From positions 1 through 38,557 of the forward strand of contig LBRU01000011.1 of NCBI GenBank assembly GCA_000991575.1: a stretch of DNA of 38,557 bases, written 5' to 3'. The stretch's first letter is position 1, and each line of letters starts with the position of its first letter. The notes beneath the pieces are model-generated. The model did no database searches and had not been told where the DNA came from. It saw only the letters and a program-made list of their open reading frames with translations. Positions 25,767 through 34,120 of this stretch are shown one piece after another. A program made the position numbers and the translations under genes. The stretch comes from a candidate division TM6 bacterium GW2011_GWE2_36_25 (lineage in GTDB: Bacteria; Babelota; Babeliae; Babelales; UBA12409).

Positions 25767-26393
25767 TTAACGTTTTACGAATTGGAATTTACGACGCGCA
25801 GCTTTTTGTCCATATTTTTTACGCTCTTTAACACGAGCATCAACCGTCAACAAGCCTGCACGACGAAGAGATGGACGCCACGCTTCATTAATATTAAGGA
25901 GCGCACGCGCAAGGCCCAAGCAGACTGCATCAGCTTGACCAGGAATGCCACCACCTTTAACATTGACAACAACGTCATAACGACGAGCATCTTTAATAAT
26001 GTTAAAAGGTTCACTTGCACGCATCTTTGTTTTTTGTGTATCAAAATATTTGATAAAATCTCGGTCGTTTACTGTTATAGAACCGCTTCCAGGACGAACC
26101 CAAACACGCGCAACGGCGCATTTACGTCTGCCAACACCGTGTGAAAGAGGCGCAGCACCAGAAGTTTTTTTTGAAATTGCCTTTTTAGGCTCTACGACAA
26201 CAGAAGCTTTTTTTTCTTCTTGAACAACAGCCTTTTTTTGAACTTCTTTGACAACTTCTTTCTCTACTTTTTTGGGAGCTTTTTTTACCGCTGTCTCTGG
26301 AGATTCAGCAGCAACAACCTTTTTAGGAGCAGCTTTTTTAACTGGAGACTTCTTTGTTGTTGCAAGCTTTGTTTTTTTTGTTGTTTTTTCCAT
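25767..26393 (-). CDS. rpsI: Ribosomal protein S9 (uS9) with a long basic N-terminal extension
   Basis: 208 residues, about 75-80 longer than usual. The S9 core begins near residue 87 (GVGRRKCAVARVWVRPGSGS) and has VNVKGGGIPGQADAVCLGLARAL and RRAGLLTVDARVKERKKYGQ. It ends RRKFQFVKR, the C-terminal tail that reaches the P-site tRNA. The extension is low-complexity Lys/Ala/Val/Pro/Glu (KKAAPKKVVAAE and similar), probably disordered and RNA-binding. GAGGT precedes the ATG closely. The usual partner rplM is not upstream; a tRNA gene is. Confidence 0.95.
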   Translation of the reverse strand: MEKTTKKTKLATTKKSPVKKAAPKKVVAAESPETAVKKAPKKVEKEVVKEVQKKAVVQEEKKASVVVEPKKAISKKTSGAAPLSHGVGRRKCAVARVWVRPGSGSITVNDRDFIKYFDTQKTKMRASEPFNIIKDARRYDVVVNVKGGGIPGQADAVCLGLARALLNINEAWRPSLRRAGLLTVDARVKERKKYGQKAARRKFQFVKR

Positions 26394-26477
26394 ACCTCTT
26401 TACAAACCTTTACCGAGATTGTTTTTCTTAAAATCTTTATTAAATAGTACCTTTTAATGCTTAAAAAGTCAAAAGGG

Positions 26478-26553
26478 TGGAGCCGATGGCCGGATTTGAA
26501 CCGGCGACCTATTGATTACGAATCAATTGCTCTACCAACTGAGCTACATCGGC
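26478..26553 (-). tRNA. tRNA-Thr (anticodon CGT)
   Basis: A full cloverleaf of 76 nt including encoded CCA (26478-26480). The acceptor stem is GCCGATG/CATCGGC. The D-arm contains AGCTCAGTTGGTAGAGC, the anticodon stem is ATTGA/TCAAT with loop TTCGTAA (anticodon CGT, reads ACG), and the T-arm is CCGGTTCAAATCCGG. The discriminator is T. Confidence 0.96.
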
Positions 26554-26561
26554 ACATTTTA

Positions 26562-26591
26562 AAGATACCATAAAAAAGTAAAAATGTTCAA
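26562..26591 (-). promoter_or_regulatory. Promoter of tRNA-Thr
   Basis: On the minus strand: TTGAAC (26591-26586), 18-bp spacer, TATCTT (26567-26562) with an extended TGG directly before it. The predicted start is about two bases before the mature tRNA 5' end. Confidence 0.5.
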
Positions 26592-26595
26592 ATTT

Positions 26596-26958
26596 CTAAC
26601 TTTCACCCGCTTCAAATTTTTCCTGGCAGGTGATACATCGTGAAGCATGGGGATTATATTTTAATCTTTTTTCTGAGATAGGCTCACTACAATCAATGCA
26701 GATGCCATATGTTCCCTCTTCTATTGATTTAAGGGCCTTTAAAATACGTTTATATTCGGCAAACTCTGAGTCTTCTAATGAATTACGCAATGTCTCCATA
26801 ACCGAAGACAAGGCTTGATCACCTGAATCTTGCACCGCATCATCACTAATTTTTTCAGTAGAGAGCTCAGTTAATTGCTTTTCCAGTTCAGACTTACGCT
26901 CCAACAATCTTTTTTTGATCTTTTCGAGCTCTGCTTTTGGTAATTTTTTTTGTACCAT
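26596..26958 (-). CDS. DksA/TraR-family zinc-finger transcription factor
   Basis: 120 residues. An N-terminal coiled coil (about 5-80) carries DSGDQA at 44-49, matching the DxxDxA acidic tip that DksA inserts into the RNA-polymerase secondary channel. A C4 zinc finger follows: C87, C90, C108, C111 (CIDC...CITC), with the GTYGIC and I-x-x-x-R-L sequences typical of the family. DksA-like proteins work with ppGpp to adjust rRNA and stress promoters; whether this one is DksA or a related YteA/TraR form is not certain. Its 5' end overlaps the tadA 3' end by 65 bp. Confidence 0.88.
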   Translation of the reverse strand: MVQKKLPKAELEKIKKRLLERKSELEKQLTELSTEKISDDAVQDSGDQALSSVMETLRNSLEDSEFAEYKRILKALKSIEEGTYGICIDCSEPISEKRLKYNPHASRCITCQEKFEAGES

Positions 26959-27427
26959 GCACCTGACTCCTCTTTTTTGTAAAAAACTGCTTCAATAACG
27001 TTTGTGCAGCTTCAGCTTCAATTCCCTTTTCTACTACTAACGGCATCCTTGATAAATCAAATATGCAATGTTTATCACGTGAATAACCAAATAACGGTGA
27101 TACCGCTCCATAAACCACTCTCGTTATTCTGCTCATGATAATCAATTGCATACACAAGGCGCAAGGCTCTAATGTAACATATAATGTACAACCATCCAAG
27201 CGCCAGTCATTTAATGCATGAGCAGCCTTACTTATCGCCACAATTTCAGCATGTCCCAACGGTGAATTCTTCTTTATTGTCTGATTATAAGAACGCCCAA
27301 GAATGTCCCCCGATTCATTCACCACAACGGCACCAACAGGCACCTCATTTTTAAGAGCAGCTTTTTCCGCCTCTTTTAAAGCTTGCTGCATAAAAAAGTT
27401 ATCTGATTTTTGCGCTCCCAATCTCAT
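26894..27427 (-). CDS. tadA: tRNA-specific adenosine deaminase TadA
   Basis: 177 residues. TadA converts A34 of tRNA-Arg(ACG) to inosine so that the tRNA can read CGN codons. The zinc/catalytic site is H59-A-E61 and PCALC with C89 and C92. NEVPVGAVVV and SRITRVVYGA are further family motifs. The usual PCxMC is PCALC, which is tolerated in the family. A basic C-terminal tail of about 25 residues (KKITKSRARKDQKK) is coded in the 65 bp shared with the next gene. AAAGGA is four bases before the ATG; this start region has a second, near-identical copy at 27564-27592. Confidence 0.93.
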   Translation of the reverse strand: MRLGAQKSDNFFMQQALKEAEKAALKNEVPVGAVVVNESGDILGRSYNQTIKKNSPLGHAEIVAISKAAHALNDWRLDGCTLYVTLEPCALCMQLIIMSRITRVVYGAVSPLFGYSRDKHCIFDLSRMPLVVEKGIEAEAAQTLLKQFFTKKRSQVHGTKKITKSRARKDQKKIVGA

Positions 27428-27450
27428 GCGATCCTTTAATTTCTTTTACA
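27421..27450. repeat. Direct repeat flanking the palindromic element, left copy
   Basis: 30 bp covering the tadA start codon and ribosome site. It matches 27564-27592 except for one substitution and one T missing from a run. The two copies bracket the palindromic element. Confidence 0.8.
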
Positions 27451-27500
27451 GGTAAAATTCCTCGAAGCTTGCTTCGTAATCATTATATTCGCTCATATCC

Positions 27501-27544
27501 TTCGACAGGCTCAGGATGAGCGCGCTCGTGGTGAGCTTGTCGAA
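27501..27544. repeat. Palindromic intergenic repeat, copy 4
   Basis: TTCGACAGGCTCA (27501-27513) pairs with TGAGCTTGTCGAA (27532-27544) with one G-T wobble; the loop holds ATGAGCGCGCTCGTGG. Wider flanks GCTCATATCC and GAACCATACGAGC extend the symmetry. This is the widespread TTCGACAGGCTCAGG...GGTGAGCTTGTCGAA intergenic hairpin type. It fills most of the 282-bp gap 27428-27709, with the second direct repeat and the gyrB promoter beyond it. Confidence 0.8.
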
Positions 27545-27563
27545 CCATACGAGCGTTATACCT

Positions 27564-27592
27564 ATCTCATGCAATCCTTTAATTTCTTTACA
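27564..27592. repeat. Direct repeat flanking the palindromic element, right copy
   Basis: 29-bp copy of 27421-27450. It contains a duplicate of the tadA ribosome site and start codon (minus strand), but no gene follows it. Confidence 0.8.
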
Positions 27593-27605
27593 ACTAATCA
27601 AAAAA

Positions 27606-27634
27606 TTGTGAAACTATATACATAATAATACAAT
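27606..27634 (+). promoter_or_regulatory. gyrB: Probable gyrB promoter
   Basis: TTGTGA (27606-27611), 17-bp spacer, TACAAT (27629-27634). It leaves a leader of about 70 nt before the gyrB ATG at 27710. Confidence 0.5.
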
Positions 27635-27709
27635 TCCTTATAACCTACAGACAATACTATTAAAATTGCAATGATAGCCCATGTAGGCCTAAGCAAAGGA
27701 GAATGCTCA

Positions 27710-30136
27710 ATGGCAGATGAAACTAAAAAAAGCACTTATACCGCACAGTCTATTAAGGTCATGGAAGGCCTGGAAGCAGTGCGCAAACGCCCTGCCATGT
27801 ACATTGGATCAACATCAAAAGATGGCCTTCATCATTTAGTTTATGAAGTTGTCGATAACTCCGTTGATGAAGCATTAGGCGGTCATTGTGATATTATTAA
27901 TGTTACCTTGCATGCCGATGGCTCCTGTTCAGTTCGCGATAATGGTCGCGGTATCCCGACTGATATCCATCCAACTGAAAAAGTTTCTGCTACAGAAGTC
28001 GTGTTAACTAAATTACACGCTGGTGGCAAATTTGATAAAGAAAGTTATAAATATTCCGGCGGTCTGCATGGCGTGGGAATCTCCGTTGTAAATGCACTTT
28101 CCCAATGGCTTGAACTTAAAATTTATCAAAACGGAAACGTCTATGAGCAACGTTATGAACGTGGCAAGCCAATTGCTCCGTTAAAAATTACCGGCAAGAC
28201 AGATGCACGGGGAACCTACATTCGATTCAGTCCAGATCCTCTTATTTTTCCCGAAACAGAATTTAATTTTGATACCCTTTCAGCTCGCTTGAGAGAACTT
28301 GCATTCCTCAATAAAGGACTTCGCATCACCGTCAATGACGAAAATACAAACAAGCATCATGAATTTTTCTTTGAAGGTGGCATCGTCTCTTTTGTTGAAG
28401 ACGTCAACAAGAAAAAAACACCCCTCTTTCCTGAAGTTATTTATTTTGAACGATCTGACGAACAATATATACTCGAAATAGCTTTACAATATAACGACAC
28501 CTTCAATGAACAATTGTTTTCTTTCGTCAATAACATTAATACGATTGATGGTGGAACCCATGTTGCAGGATTTAAATCTGCATTAACAAAAGCATGCAAC
28601 AAAAAAGCACAGCAATTAAAAATTTTAAAAGATAATGAAAGTCTTTCAAGCGAAGACGTGCGCGAAGGGCTCGTAGCCGTCATCAATATCAAAGTTCCCG
28701 AACCTCAATTTGAAGGTCAAACAAAAGGTAAACTCGGCAACAGTGAAGTTAAAGGAATTGTTGATTCATGGACTTTTGCATTTTTAAATGACTACTTTGA
28801 AGAAAACCCATCGATCGCTCGTAAAATTTTACAAAAAGCTGAGGTCGCCAAAAAGGCACGTGAAGCAGCACGTAAAGCGCGCGATCTTACTCGAAGAAAA
28901 ACAGTTCTTGAATCCACCGTTTTACCCGGAAAACTTGCCGATTGTTCAAATGAAGATCCTTCAAAAACCGAACTTTTTATTGTAGAAGGTGATTCTGCTG
29001 GTGGTTCAGCAAAGCAAGCGCGAGATCGCGATACGCAGGCCATATTGCCATTGCGCGGCAAGATTTTAAACGTTGAAAAAGCCCATTTAGAGCGCGTCTT
29101 GTCTTCAGAAGAAATTAAAGCGTTAATTTCTGCAATTGGTTGTGGAATTACTGATCAATGCGAACCAAGCAAGGCACGTTACCACAAAGTTATTCTGATG
29201 ACCGACGCAGATGTGGATGGTGCACACATTCGCACCTTATTGCTCACCTTTTTCTTTAGATACATGCGTCAAATCGTTGACAAAGGTTACTTATACATTG
29301 CACAACCACCATTATACAAAGTTAAAATTGGCAAAAAAGAACAATATCTCAAAGATGACACTGCATTAAAAAAGTTCTTACTTGATTGGGCACGAGAAAA
29401 TACAGAATTTTATGCTCATGGCAAAAAAATTCAATCAACAGAATGGCAAGAGCTGTTAAATACACTGAACACATATGAAATTAATCTTAATAAAATCTCG
29501 TACGATTTTAAGTTATCACCTGAACAATGTCATGCACTTCTATCATTTATACACGCACATCCTGAAGTCATAAAATTTGGCGCAGAAAGCGACTTTGAAA
29601 AAATTGCATCATTGCTACAAAGCCATTTTAAAGACTCCCAAATCTCATACAAAGCAACCGCACTTCTTGATAACAAACCAATTGAAGAACCACTTACAAC
29701 GCATGGTTTCTTTGTATTTAAAAAACGAAGTCACGAATGGGAGTCACCGGTAGAATTTTTCTGGAATGAAAAAATTGAAAAATTACTGGAAAAATTCAAG
29801 GATCTCATCAAACTTGAACAACATGAAAGCACCATAAAAATTATCGATAAAGAACGATCGCTTGAAGCAAAAGGTATTTTATCAGTTATTCAAGCCATTG
29901 CTGAAATTAGCAAGCCATTTATGAATATTCAGCGTTATAAAGGTTTGGGGGAAATGAATCCCGATCAACTTTGGGAAACATCGATGGATCCTGAACGTCG
30001 CCAGTTTTTGCAAGTAAGCATTGATGATGAACTCGAAGCTGATGGCTGGTTTGCAACATTGATGGGCGATGATGTCGAAGGTCGTCGAGTATTTATCGAA
30101 CGCAATGGTCGATTTGTTAAAAATTTAGACGTTTAA
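27710..30136 (+). CDS. gyrB: DNA gyrase subunit B
   Basis: 808 residues from ATG 27710, which has AAAGGAG upstream; the frame is open from 27671. It is the ATPase and TOPRIM subunit of gyrase. The GHKL ATPase shows EVVDNSVDEA, DNGRGIP and GGLHGVGISVVNALS. The transducer has INTIDGGTHVAGFK. TOPRIM has VEGDSAGGSA and DADVDGAHIRTL, and the C-terminus has QRYKGLGEMNPDQLWETSMDPERR. Between TOPRIM and that tail sits an insertion of about 160 residues, as in Gram-negative long-form GyrB. GyrA is not in the window. The 3' end overlaps the convergent lipoprotein gene by 12 bp. Confidence 0.97.
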   Translation: MADETKKSTYTAQSIKVMEGLEAVRKRPAMYIGSTSKDGLHHLVYEVVDNSVDEALGGHCDIINVTLHADGSCSVRDNGRGIPTDIHPTEKVSATEVVLTKLHAGGKFDKESYKYSGGLHGVGISVVNALSQWLELKIYQNGNVYEQRYERGKPIAPLKITGKTDARGTYIRFSPDPLIFPETEFNFDTLSARLRELAFLNKGLRITVNDENTNKHHEFFFEGGIVSFVEDVNKKKTPLFPEVIYFERSDEQYILEIALQYNDTFNEQLFSFVNNINTIDGGTHVAGFKSALTKACNKKAQQLKILKDNESLSSEDVREGLVAVINIKVPEPQFEGQTKGKLGNSEVKGIVDSWTFAFLNDYFEENPSIARKILQKAEVAKKAREAARKARDLTRRKTVLESTVLPGKLADCSNEDPSKTELFIVEGDSAGGSAKQARDRDTQAILPLRGKILNVEKAHLERVLSSEEIKALISAIGCGITDQCEPSKARYHKVILMTDADVDGAHIRTLLLTFFFRYMRQIVDKGYLYIAQPPLYKVKIGKKEQYLKDDTALKKFLLDWARENTEFYAHGKKIQSTEWQELLNTLNTYEINLNKISYDFKLSPEQCHALLSFIHAHPEVIKFGAESDFEKIASLLQSHFKDSQISYKATALLDNKPIEEPLTTHGFFVFKKRSHEWESPVEFFWNEKIEKLLEKFKDLIKLEQHESTIKIIDKERSLEAKGILSVIQAIAEISKPFMNIQRYKGLGEMNPDQLWETSMDPERRQFLQVSIDDELEADGWFATLMGDDVEGRRVFIERNGRFVKNLDV

Positions 30137-30487
30137 TTTATCTCTGCTGGATGAACGTATAAGTGGATAATGTTGACCTTGCAATATTTCTAATGCTTTT
30201 TTAGCACCAGTGCGCGCATAATAAACAGGGCACCATGGCTCATTTGCCAATTCCATCACGTTTTTATTTAAGATGCATTCTTGGCACCATTTTACATTTT
30301 CGGGTGCTAATGCATAGCATTGAGAACACAATTCTTCACCTTTATATCGTGGTCCAAATGGTAAATTTTCATGCATTTTAGTGATTTTTTTATTATAACG
30401 ATCACGACATTTTTGACATTCTTTGGAAACACATGCATTTAACTGAATTGATAAACAAACAAGAAATAAAAATATTGTATACTTCAT
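30125..30487 (-). CDS. Putative lipoprotein with CxxC motifs
   Basis: 120 residues; GGAGG precedes the ATG. The leader MKYTIFLFLVCLSIQLNAC ends in L-N-A-C, a plausible lipobox with lipidated Cys19. The mature part has CQKC, CSQC and CQEC, a further single Cys near WCPVYY, and conserved-looking aromatic residues. This suggests a zinc-ribbon-like or disulfide-bearing fold; I recognise no family. Because the predicted place is the cell envelope, disulfide or metal binding are both possible. It is the second gene of a two-gene unit with the small ORF upstream and overlaps the gyrB 3' end by 12 bp. Confidence 0.7.
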   Translation of the reverse strand: MKYTIFLFLVCLSIQLNACVSKECQKCRDRYNKKITKMHENLPFGPRYKGEELCSQCYALAPENVKWCQECILNKNVMELANEPWCPVYYARTGAKKALEILQGQHYPLIRSSSRDKLNV

Positions 30488-30508
30488 TAATAACCTCCAC
30501 TCCTTAAA

Positions 30509-30649
30509 CTATTCAAACACAGAATCTGCTTTTACCATATCATCGGGTGACGGCGTTAATAGCGATAAAATCGCGTGCGTATAAAGAAGTCCAACACCCA
30601 TAAGCAGATAGAGAAATACCTTCCTCAAAACTAACCCCTTTCTCTCCAT
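30509..30649 (-). CDS. Small single-span membrane protein
   Basis: 46 residues from ATG 30649, or 39 residues from the in-frame TTG at 30628, which has AAGGGG six bases upstream and is the better start. The sequence is VFLYLLMGVGLLYTHAILSLL, one membrane helix, then a short acidic tail (PSPDDMVKADSVFE). It stops 21 bp before the CxxC lipoprotein, whose ribosome site lies in that gap, so the two look co-transcribed. No family recognised. Confidence 0.5.
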   Translation of the reverse strand: MERKGLVLRKVFLYLLMGVGLLYTHAILSLLTPSPDDMVKADSVFE

Positions 30650-30741
30650 TTAACCACACTACTTATTTTTAATGTGCCAAAATTCAACCTTACTTTGCAA
30701 TAATTTCATAAAAGATTAAAGTAAAATAAAAAGTTTTATAT

Positions 30742-31701
30742 ATGTCCTTTGGTAAAATCGAAAAGTTTATTATCTCAAATGAACTCATCAAACCTCACAT
30801 GACCATCATACTTGGTCTCTCAGGAGGCCCTGACTCAGTTTATCTTCTCCACTTTTTAAGATGGTTACAAAAAAAAATATCTTTCAATCTTGTTGCCGCG
30901 CATCTTGATCACGAATGGCGAAAAAGCTCCAAGGAGGATGCCCTTTTTTGTGAAACTCTCTGCAAAAACCTCAACATTCCTCTTGAAAGCAGCACTATTT
31001 CTCAATTAAATATCTCATTTAAAAAAAGTGGCTCCAAAGAAGATATTGCACGACAATGCCGCCGTTTCTTTTTTGAAGAGATACGTAAAAAATATGATGC
31101 GAATGCAATCGCGCTTGCACATAATCAAGACGATCAACTTGAAACATTTTTCATCCGCCTCATGCGTGGAGCAACGGTCACCGGCCTAGCGTGCATGCGC
31201 ATAAAACAAGGATATTATATTCGTCCCTTACTCAGTGTCAGCAAAAAAGAGATTCTCGCATATCTCGCAAGAAAAAAATTTGAGTATGTTATTGACCCTA
31301 CTAATATAAATACAGCCTTTCTGCGAAACCGCATTCGTTTAGAACTCTTACCATTGTTACAGAAAGTTGATCAACGTGCCGAGACTAATATGTTAAAAAC
31401 AATCAATGCAATGCAAGAAACTGATGATTTTCTTAAAAAACTCGCGCTCACAACACTTGAAGAAATCTGTACCGAAAAAGAGGGTAAAAAATATCTCACT
31501 ATCAAGCAATTCTTGAGTAACGATCCATTTCTTCAACGTCGTGTTCTTTTAGAATGGCTTTACCAAAATCACGTCTCCTTCACCATCAGCACAGCTTTAA
31601 TTGATGAAATCATCCGTTTTCTCAATAACAAAAAATCTACAACGCATCAATTTGATAACTGGCAAATTAAAAAGCACAAAGGCCTCGCCCACATTTTATA
31701 A
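30742..31701 (+). CDS. tilS: tRNA(Ile)-lysidine synthase
   Basis: 319 residues. TilS attaches lysine to C34 of tRNA-Ile(CAU) so that it reads AUA. The PP-loop motif is SGGPDS at 27-32; HLDHEWR, CRRFFFEEI, LAHNQDDQLETFFIRLMRG and RPLLSVSKKEI are the remaining family motifs. IDPTNINTAFLRNRIR is the conserved stretch closing the N-domain. The protein lacks most of the C-terminal TilS_C region of the long (E. coli-type) form and matches the short form. No ribosome site is obvious. It starts a plus-strand series with the tonB-like gene. Confidence 0.95.
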   Translation: MSFGKIEKFIISNELIKPHMTIILGLSGGPDSVYLLHFLRWLQKKISFNLVAAHLDHEWRKSSKEDALFCETLCKNLNIPLESSTISQLNISFKKSGSKEDIARQCRRFFFEEIRKKYDANAIALAHNQDDQLETFFIRLMRGATVTGLACMRIKQGYYIRPLLSVSKKEILAYLARKKFEYVIDPTNINTAFLRNRIRLELLPLLQKVDQRAETNMLKTINAMQETDDFLKKLALTTLEEICTEKEGKKYLTIKQFLSNDPFLQRRVLLEWLYQNHVSFTISTALIDEIIRFLNNKKSTTHQFDNWQIKKHKGLAHIL

Positions 31702-31804
31702 TTCATTTTTCTTTAAAATAAACCGCCACAATTTTTCTTGGCTCACCCGAATACCAATACGCGCAAAAATCAGTTATGCTAAAGAAAAAGCGGAGTCCAT
31801 CATT

Positions 31805-32797
31805 ATGGTATCAGAAACGGTTTATAAACCAAAGCATACACTCTTATATATCTGCTTAATTATCTCCCTTCTCATTCACCTCGGCATTATTATCGTTAAC
31901 GTTCTTCACAAATTTTCTCATGAACCAATCGCATTTTCCTCCGCGCAACAAAAACCAAAGCCGATGCTCATGATGAAACAACCACCCGCTCAACCGCAAT
32001 CAACTCATCGGGTTCACCGTGCAGGCACAGGACTAGATGCACCAAAAACAGATAAAGCTCTCGCAATGGGAGGCCAACAGATTCCACTTCAACCGCCAAT
32101 ACAAGCACCTGAAATGAAAGAACGTCCGCTAATGCCACAAGAACCCGTTCAGGAAAAATCACCTCAAACAACACCCGAAAAAAAAACAGTTACGGAAAAA
32201 ACACCAACAAAGCCTAAAGAATCACCCAGTCGAACGTTCACATCGCCATCGGGAAAGGTCCCTATGCAACGATTTTTTCAAGATGCTATTGATGAAGCCG
32301 AAAGAACAGAACAAGATATAAAAACAAATAAAAAATCATTAAGCTTTCTCTCTCCACAAAATATCTATCAAGCGATGCGACAACGGGCAACAGAAATGAC
32401 CGCATCTTCTCCAGGTGTAGCAGAACAATATGGCGAATTCAAATATCTTCACTACAATCAAAAAGTATATCAAGCCCTTCAACAATCAATGAGCATTATT
32501 GCCAATCGTCTATCTCAACAGCAACATGATATGCTTCTGCACAATATACAACACCCAACAAGAATTCGCTTCGCGCTCGATCAACAGGGACAATTAAAAG
32601 GAATCGCTATTATCCTTGCCTCGGGTAACCCGGCGTATGATTCTCTTGCTTACCAAATTGTAAAAGAAGCCTCATATCCACCAATTCCAAAATCATTTAA
32701 TATGCATACAACTTATCACACCTATGGAATTGTTTTATATTACAATGGCGTACCACAGGATAATTTTGGTGTTTCACCATATTTAGAAGGAGAATAA
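31805..32797 (+). CDS. TonB-like energy-transducing protein
   Basis: 330 residues from ATG 31805 (GGAG nine bases upstream); the frame is open back to 31601, but that overlaps tilS. One membrane helix (about 13-32, LLYICLIISLLIHLGIIIVN). A long Pro/Gln/Lys/Thr-rich linker (about 45-150) should span the periplasm. The C-terminal domain IRFALDQQGQLKGIAIILAS then ASYPPIPKSF has the TonB_C form with its SGNPAYD turn. TonB couples inner-membrane proton force to outer-membrane receptors. No exbB/exbD is adjacent; a TolA-like role is an alternative. Confidence 0.8.
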   Translation: MVSETVYKPKHTLLYICLIISLLIHLGIIIVNVLHKFSHEPIAFSSAQQKPKPMLMMKQPPAQPQSTHRVHRAGTGLDAPKTDKALAMGGQQIPLQPPIQAPEMKERPLMPQEPVQEKSPQTTPEKKTVTEKTPTKPKESPSRTFTSPSGKVPMQRFFQDAIDEAERTEQDIKTNKKSLSFLSPQNIYQAMRQRATEMTASSPGVAEQYGEFKYLHYNQKVYQALQQSMSIIANRLSQQQHDMLLHNIQHPTRIRFALDQQGQLKGIAIILASGNPAYDSLAYQIVKEASYPPIPKSFNMHTTYHTYGIVLYYNGVPQDNFGVSPYLEGE

Positions 32798-32803
32798 TTT
32801 AGC

Positions 32804-34120
32804 ATGACTGATATTGTTATTATTGGAGCCGGACTGACCGGACTCAGCACCGCATATTATCTCGAACAGATGGGCTTTTTTGATTATCAAATATTTGAAA
32901 AAGAATCCGAAATTGGGGGCCTTTGTCGTTCGGTAAATCAAGATGGTTTTATCTTTGATTACACGGGACATTTAATTCATGTAAGCGATGAAAACTTCAA
33001 GCAATTTTTAGCGGAAACAATCTCTTTTGACACACTTAATACGTTACACCGAAAATCACGCATCTTTAGCAATAACTGTTATTCGCATTATCCCTTTCAA
33101 ACCAATTTACATGGCCTTCCATTGCCCGTTATCGCCGATTGCATTGAAGGATTTATAAAACGTAAAAAAATAAAAGATCCTCAAACATTTTATCAATGGG
33201 TCATGAAACATTTTGGCTCAGGATTCGCCCACCATTTTTTCATTCCCTATCAACAAAAATTATTTTGTTACGATCTCAAAAAAATAAGTGCAAGTTGGAC
33301 CGGCCGTTTCGTCCCGCAAACAAATCTCGAATCAATTATTCAAGGTGCATTAAGTGAACCTGATGATCATATCGGTTATAATGCTCTTTTTTATTACCCG
33401 CAAAAAGGTGGCATTAATCAATTAATTCATGCTATTGCACAAAAATTAAAAAATAAAATCAAAACCAACTATGAAGTAGAAAAAATTGATATCTCACGTA
33501 ACATTGTACATTTTTCTCATGGTGAAACAGTAACGTACAATAAAATCATCAATACGATCCCTTTAAATAATTTTTTGAAAAAAATTAAAGATAAAAGTTC
33601 AACAAATTTCCAAACACAGCACCATCATTTAAAAGCAAATTCAGTTTTAAATATCAACATTGGCATCAATCGACCCCATCTTGCCGATTATCATTGGTGC
33701 TATTTTCCAGAATCACGCTATCCCTTTTACCGCATGGGATTTTCACATCATTTTGCACAACCAATGGCACCTCACAATACGAGTGCACTATATACTGAAT
33801 GCGCATATTTAAATAAACGACCATGCACAACTGACATCATAAAAAAAGTTAAAAATTTTTTTGATCTTAATGATTCAGAAATTATAACCGTACAAGAATT
33901 GCATATTCCACAGGCTTATGTTATTTATAATTTTTGGCGTGAAAAATATCTTACATCACTGGTTGCCAGATTAGCAGAAAACAGTATATACTCTATGGGA
34001 CGTTATGGTTCATGGAAATATAGCAGCATGCAAGAATCAGTGCTTGATGGCAAGTTAATAGCCGAAAAATTATTACATGTTACTGTTAATGAAGCAAAAG
34101 AAATGACCGTATCAAGATGA
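32804..34120 (+). CDS. FAD-dependent oxidoreductase (amine oxidase/UDP-galactopyranose mutase-like)
   Basis: 438 residues. The dinucleotide-binding motif is G8-A-G-L-T-G13, followed at the end of the second strand by an acidic residue (FEKESEIGGLCRS), as in the GMC/amine-oxidase/Glf superfamily. FDYTGHLIHV and YYPQKGGINQLIHAIAQKL are motifs shared by protoporphyrinogen-oxidase-like and UDP-galactopyranose-mutase-like proteins; the C-terminal MGRYGSWKYSSMQESVLDG is the second FAD-binding site. The gene starts six bases after the tonB-like gene and overlaps the epimerase start, so a nucleotide-sugar role is plausible. The exact substrate cannot be told. Confidence 0.8.
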   Translation: MTDIVIIGAGLTGLSTAYYLEQMGFFDYQIFEKESEIGGLCRSVNQDGFIFDYTGHLIHVSDENFKQFLAETISFDTLNTLHRKSRIFSNNCYSHYPFQTNLHGLPLPVIADCIEGFIKRKKIKDPQTFYQWVMKHFGSGFAHHFFIPYQQKLFCYDLKKISASWTGRFVPQTNLESIIQGALSEPDDHIGYNALFYYPQKGGINQLIHAIAQKLKNKIKTNYEVEKIDISRNIVHFSHGETVTYNKIINTIPLNNFLKKIKDKSSTNFQTQHHHLKANSVLNINIGINRPHLADYHWCYFPESRYPFYRMGFSHHFAQPMAPHNTSALYTECAYLNKRPCTTDIIKKVKNFFDLNDSEIITVQELHIPQAYVIYNFWREKYLTSLVARLAENSIYSMGRYGSWKYSSMQESVLDGKLIAEKLLHVTVNEAKEMTVSR

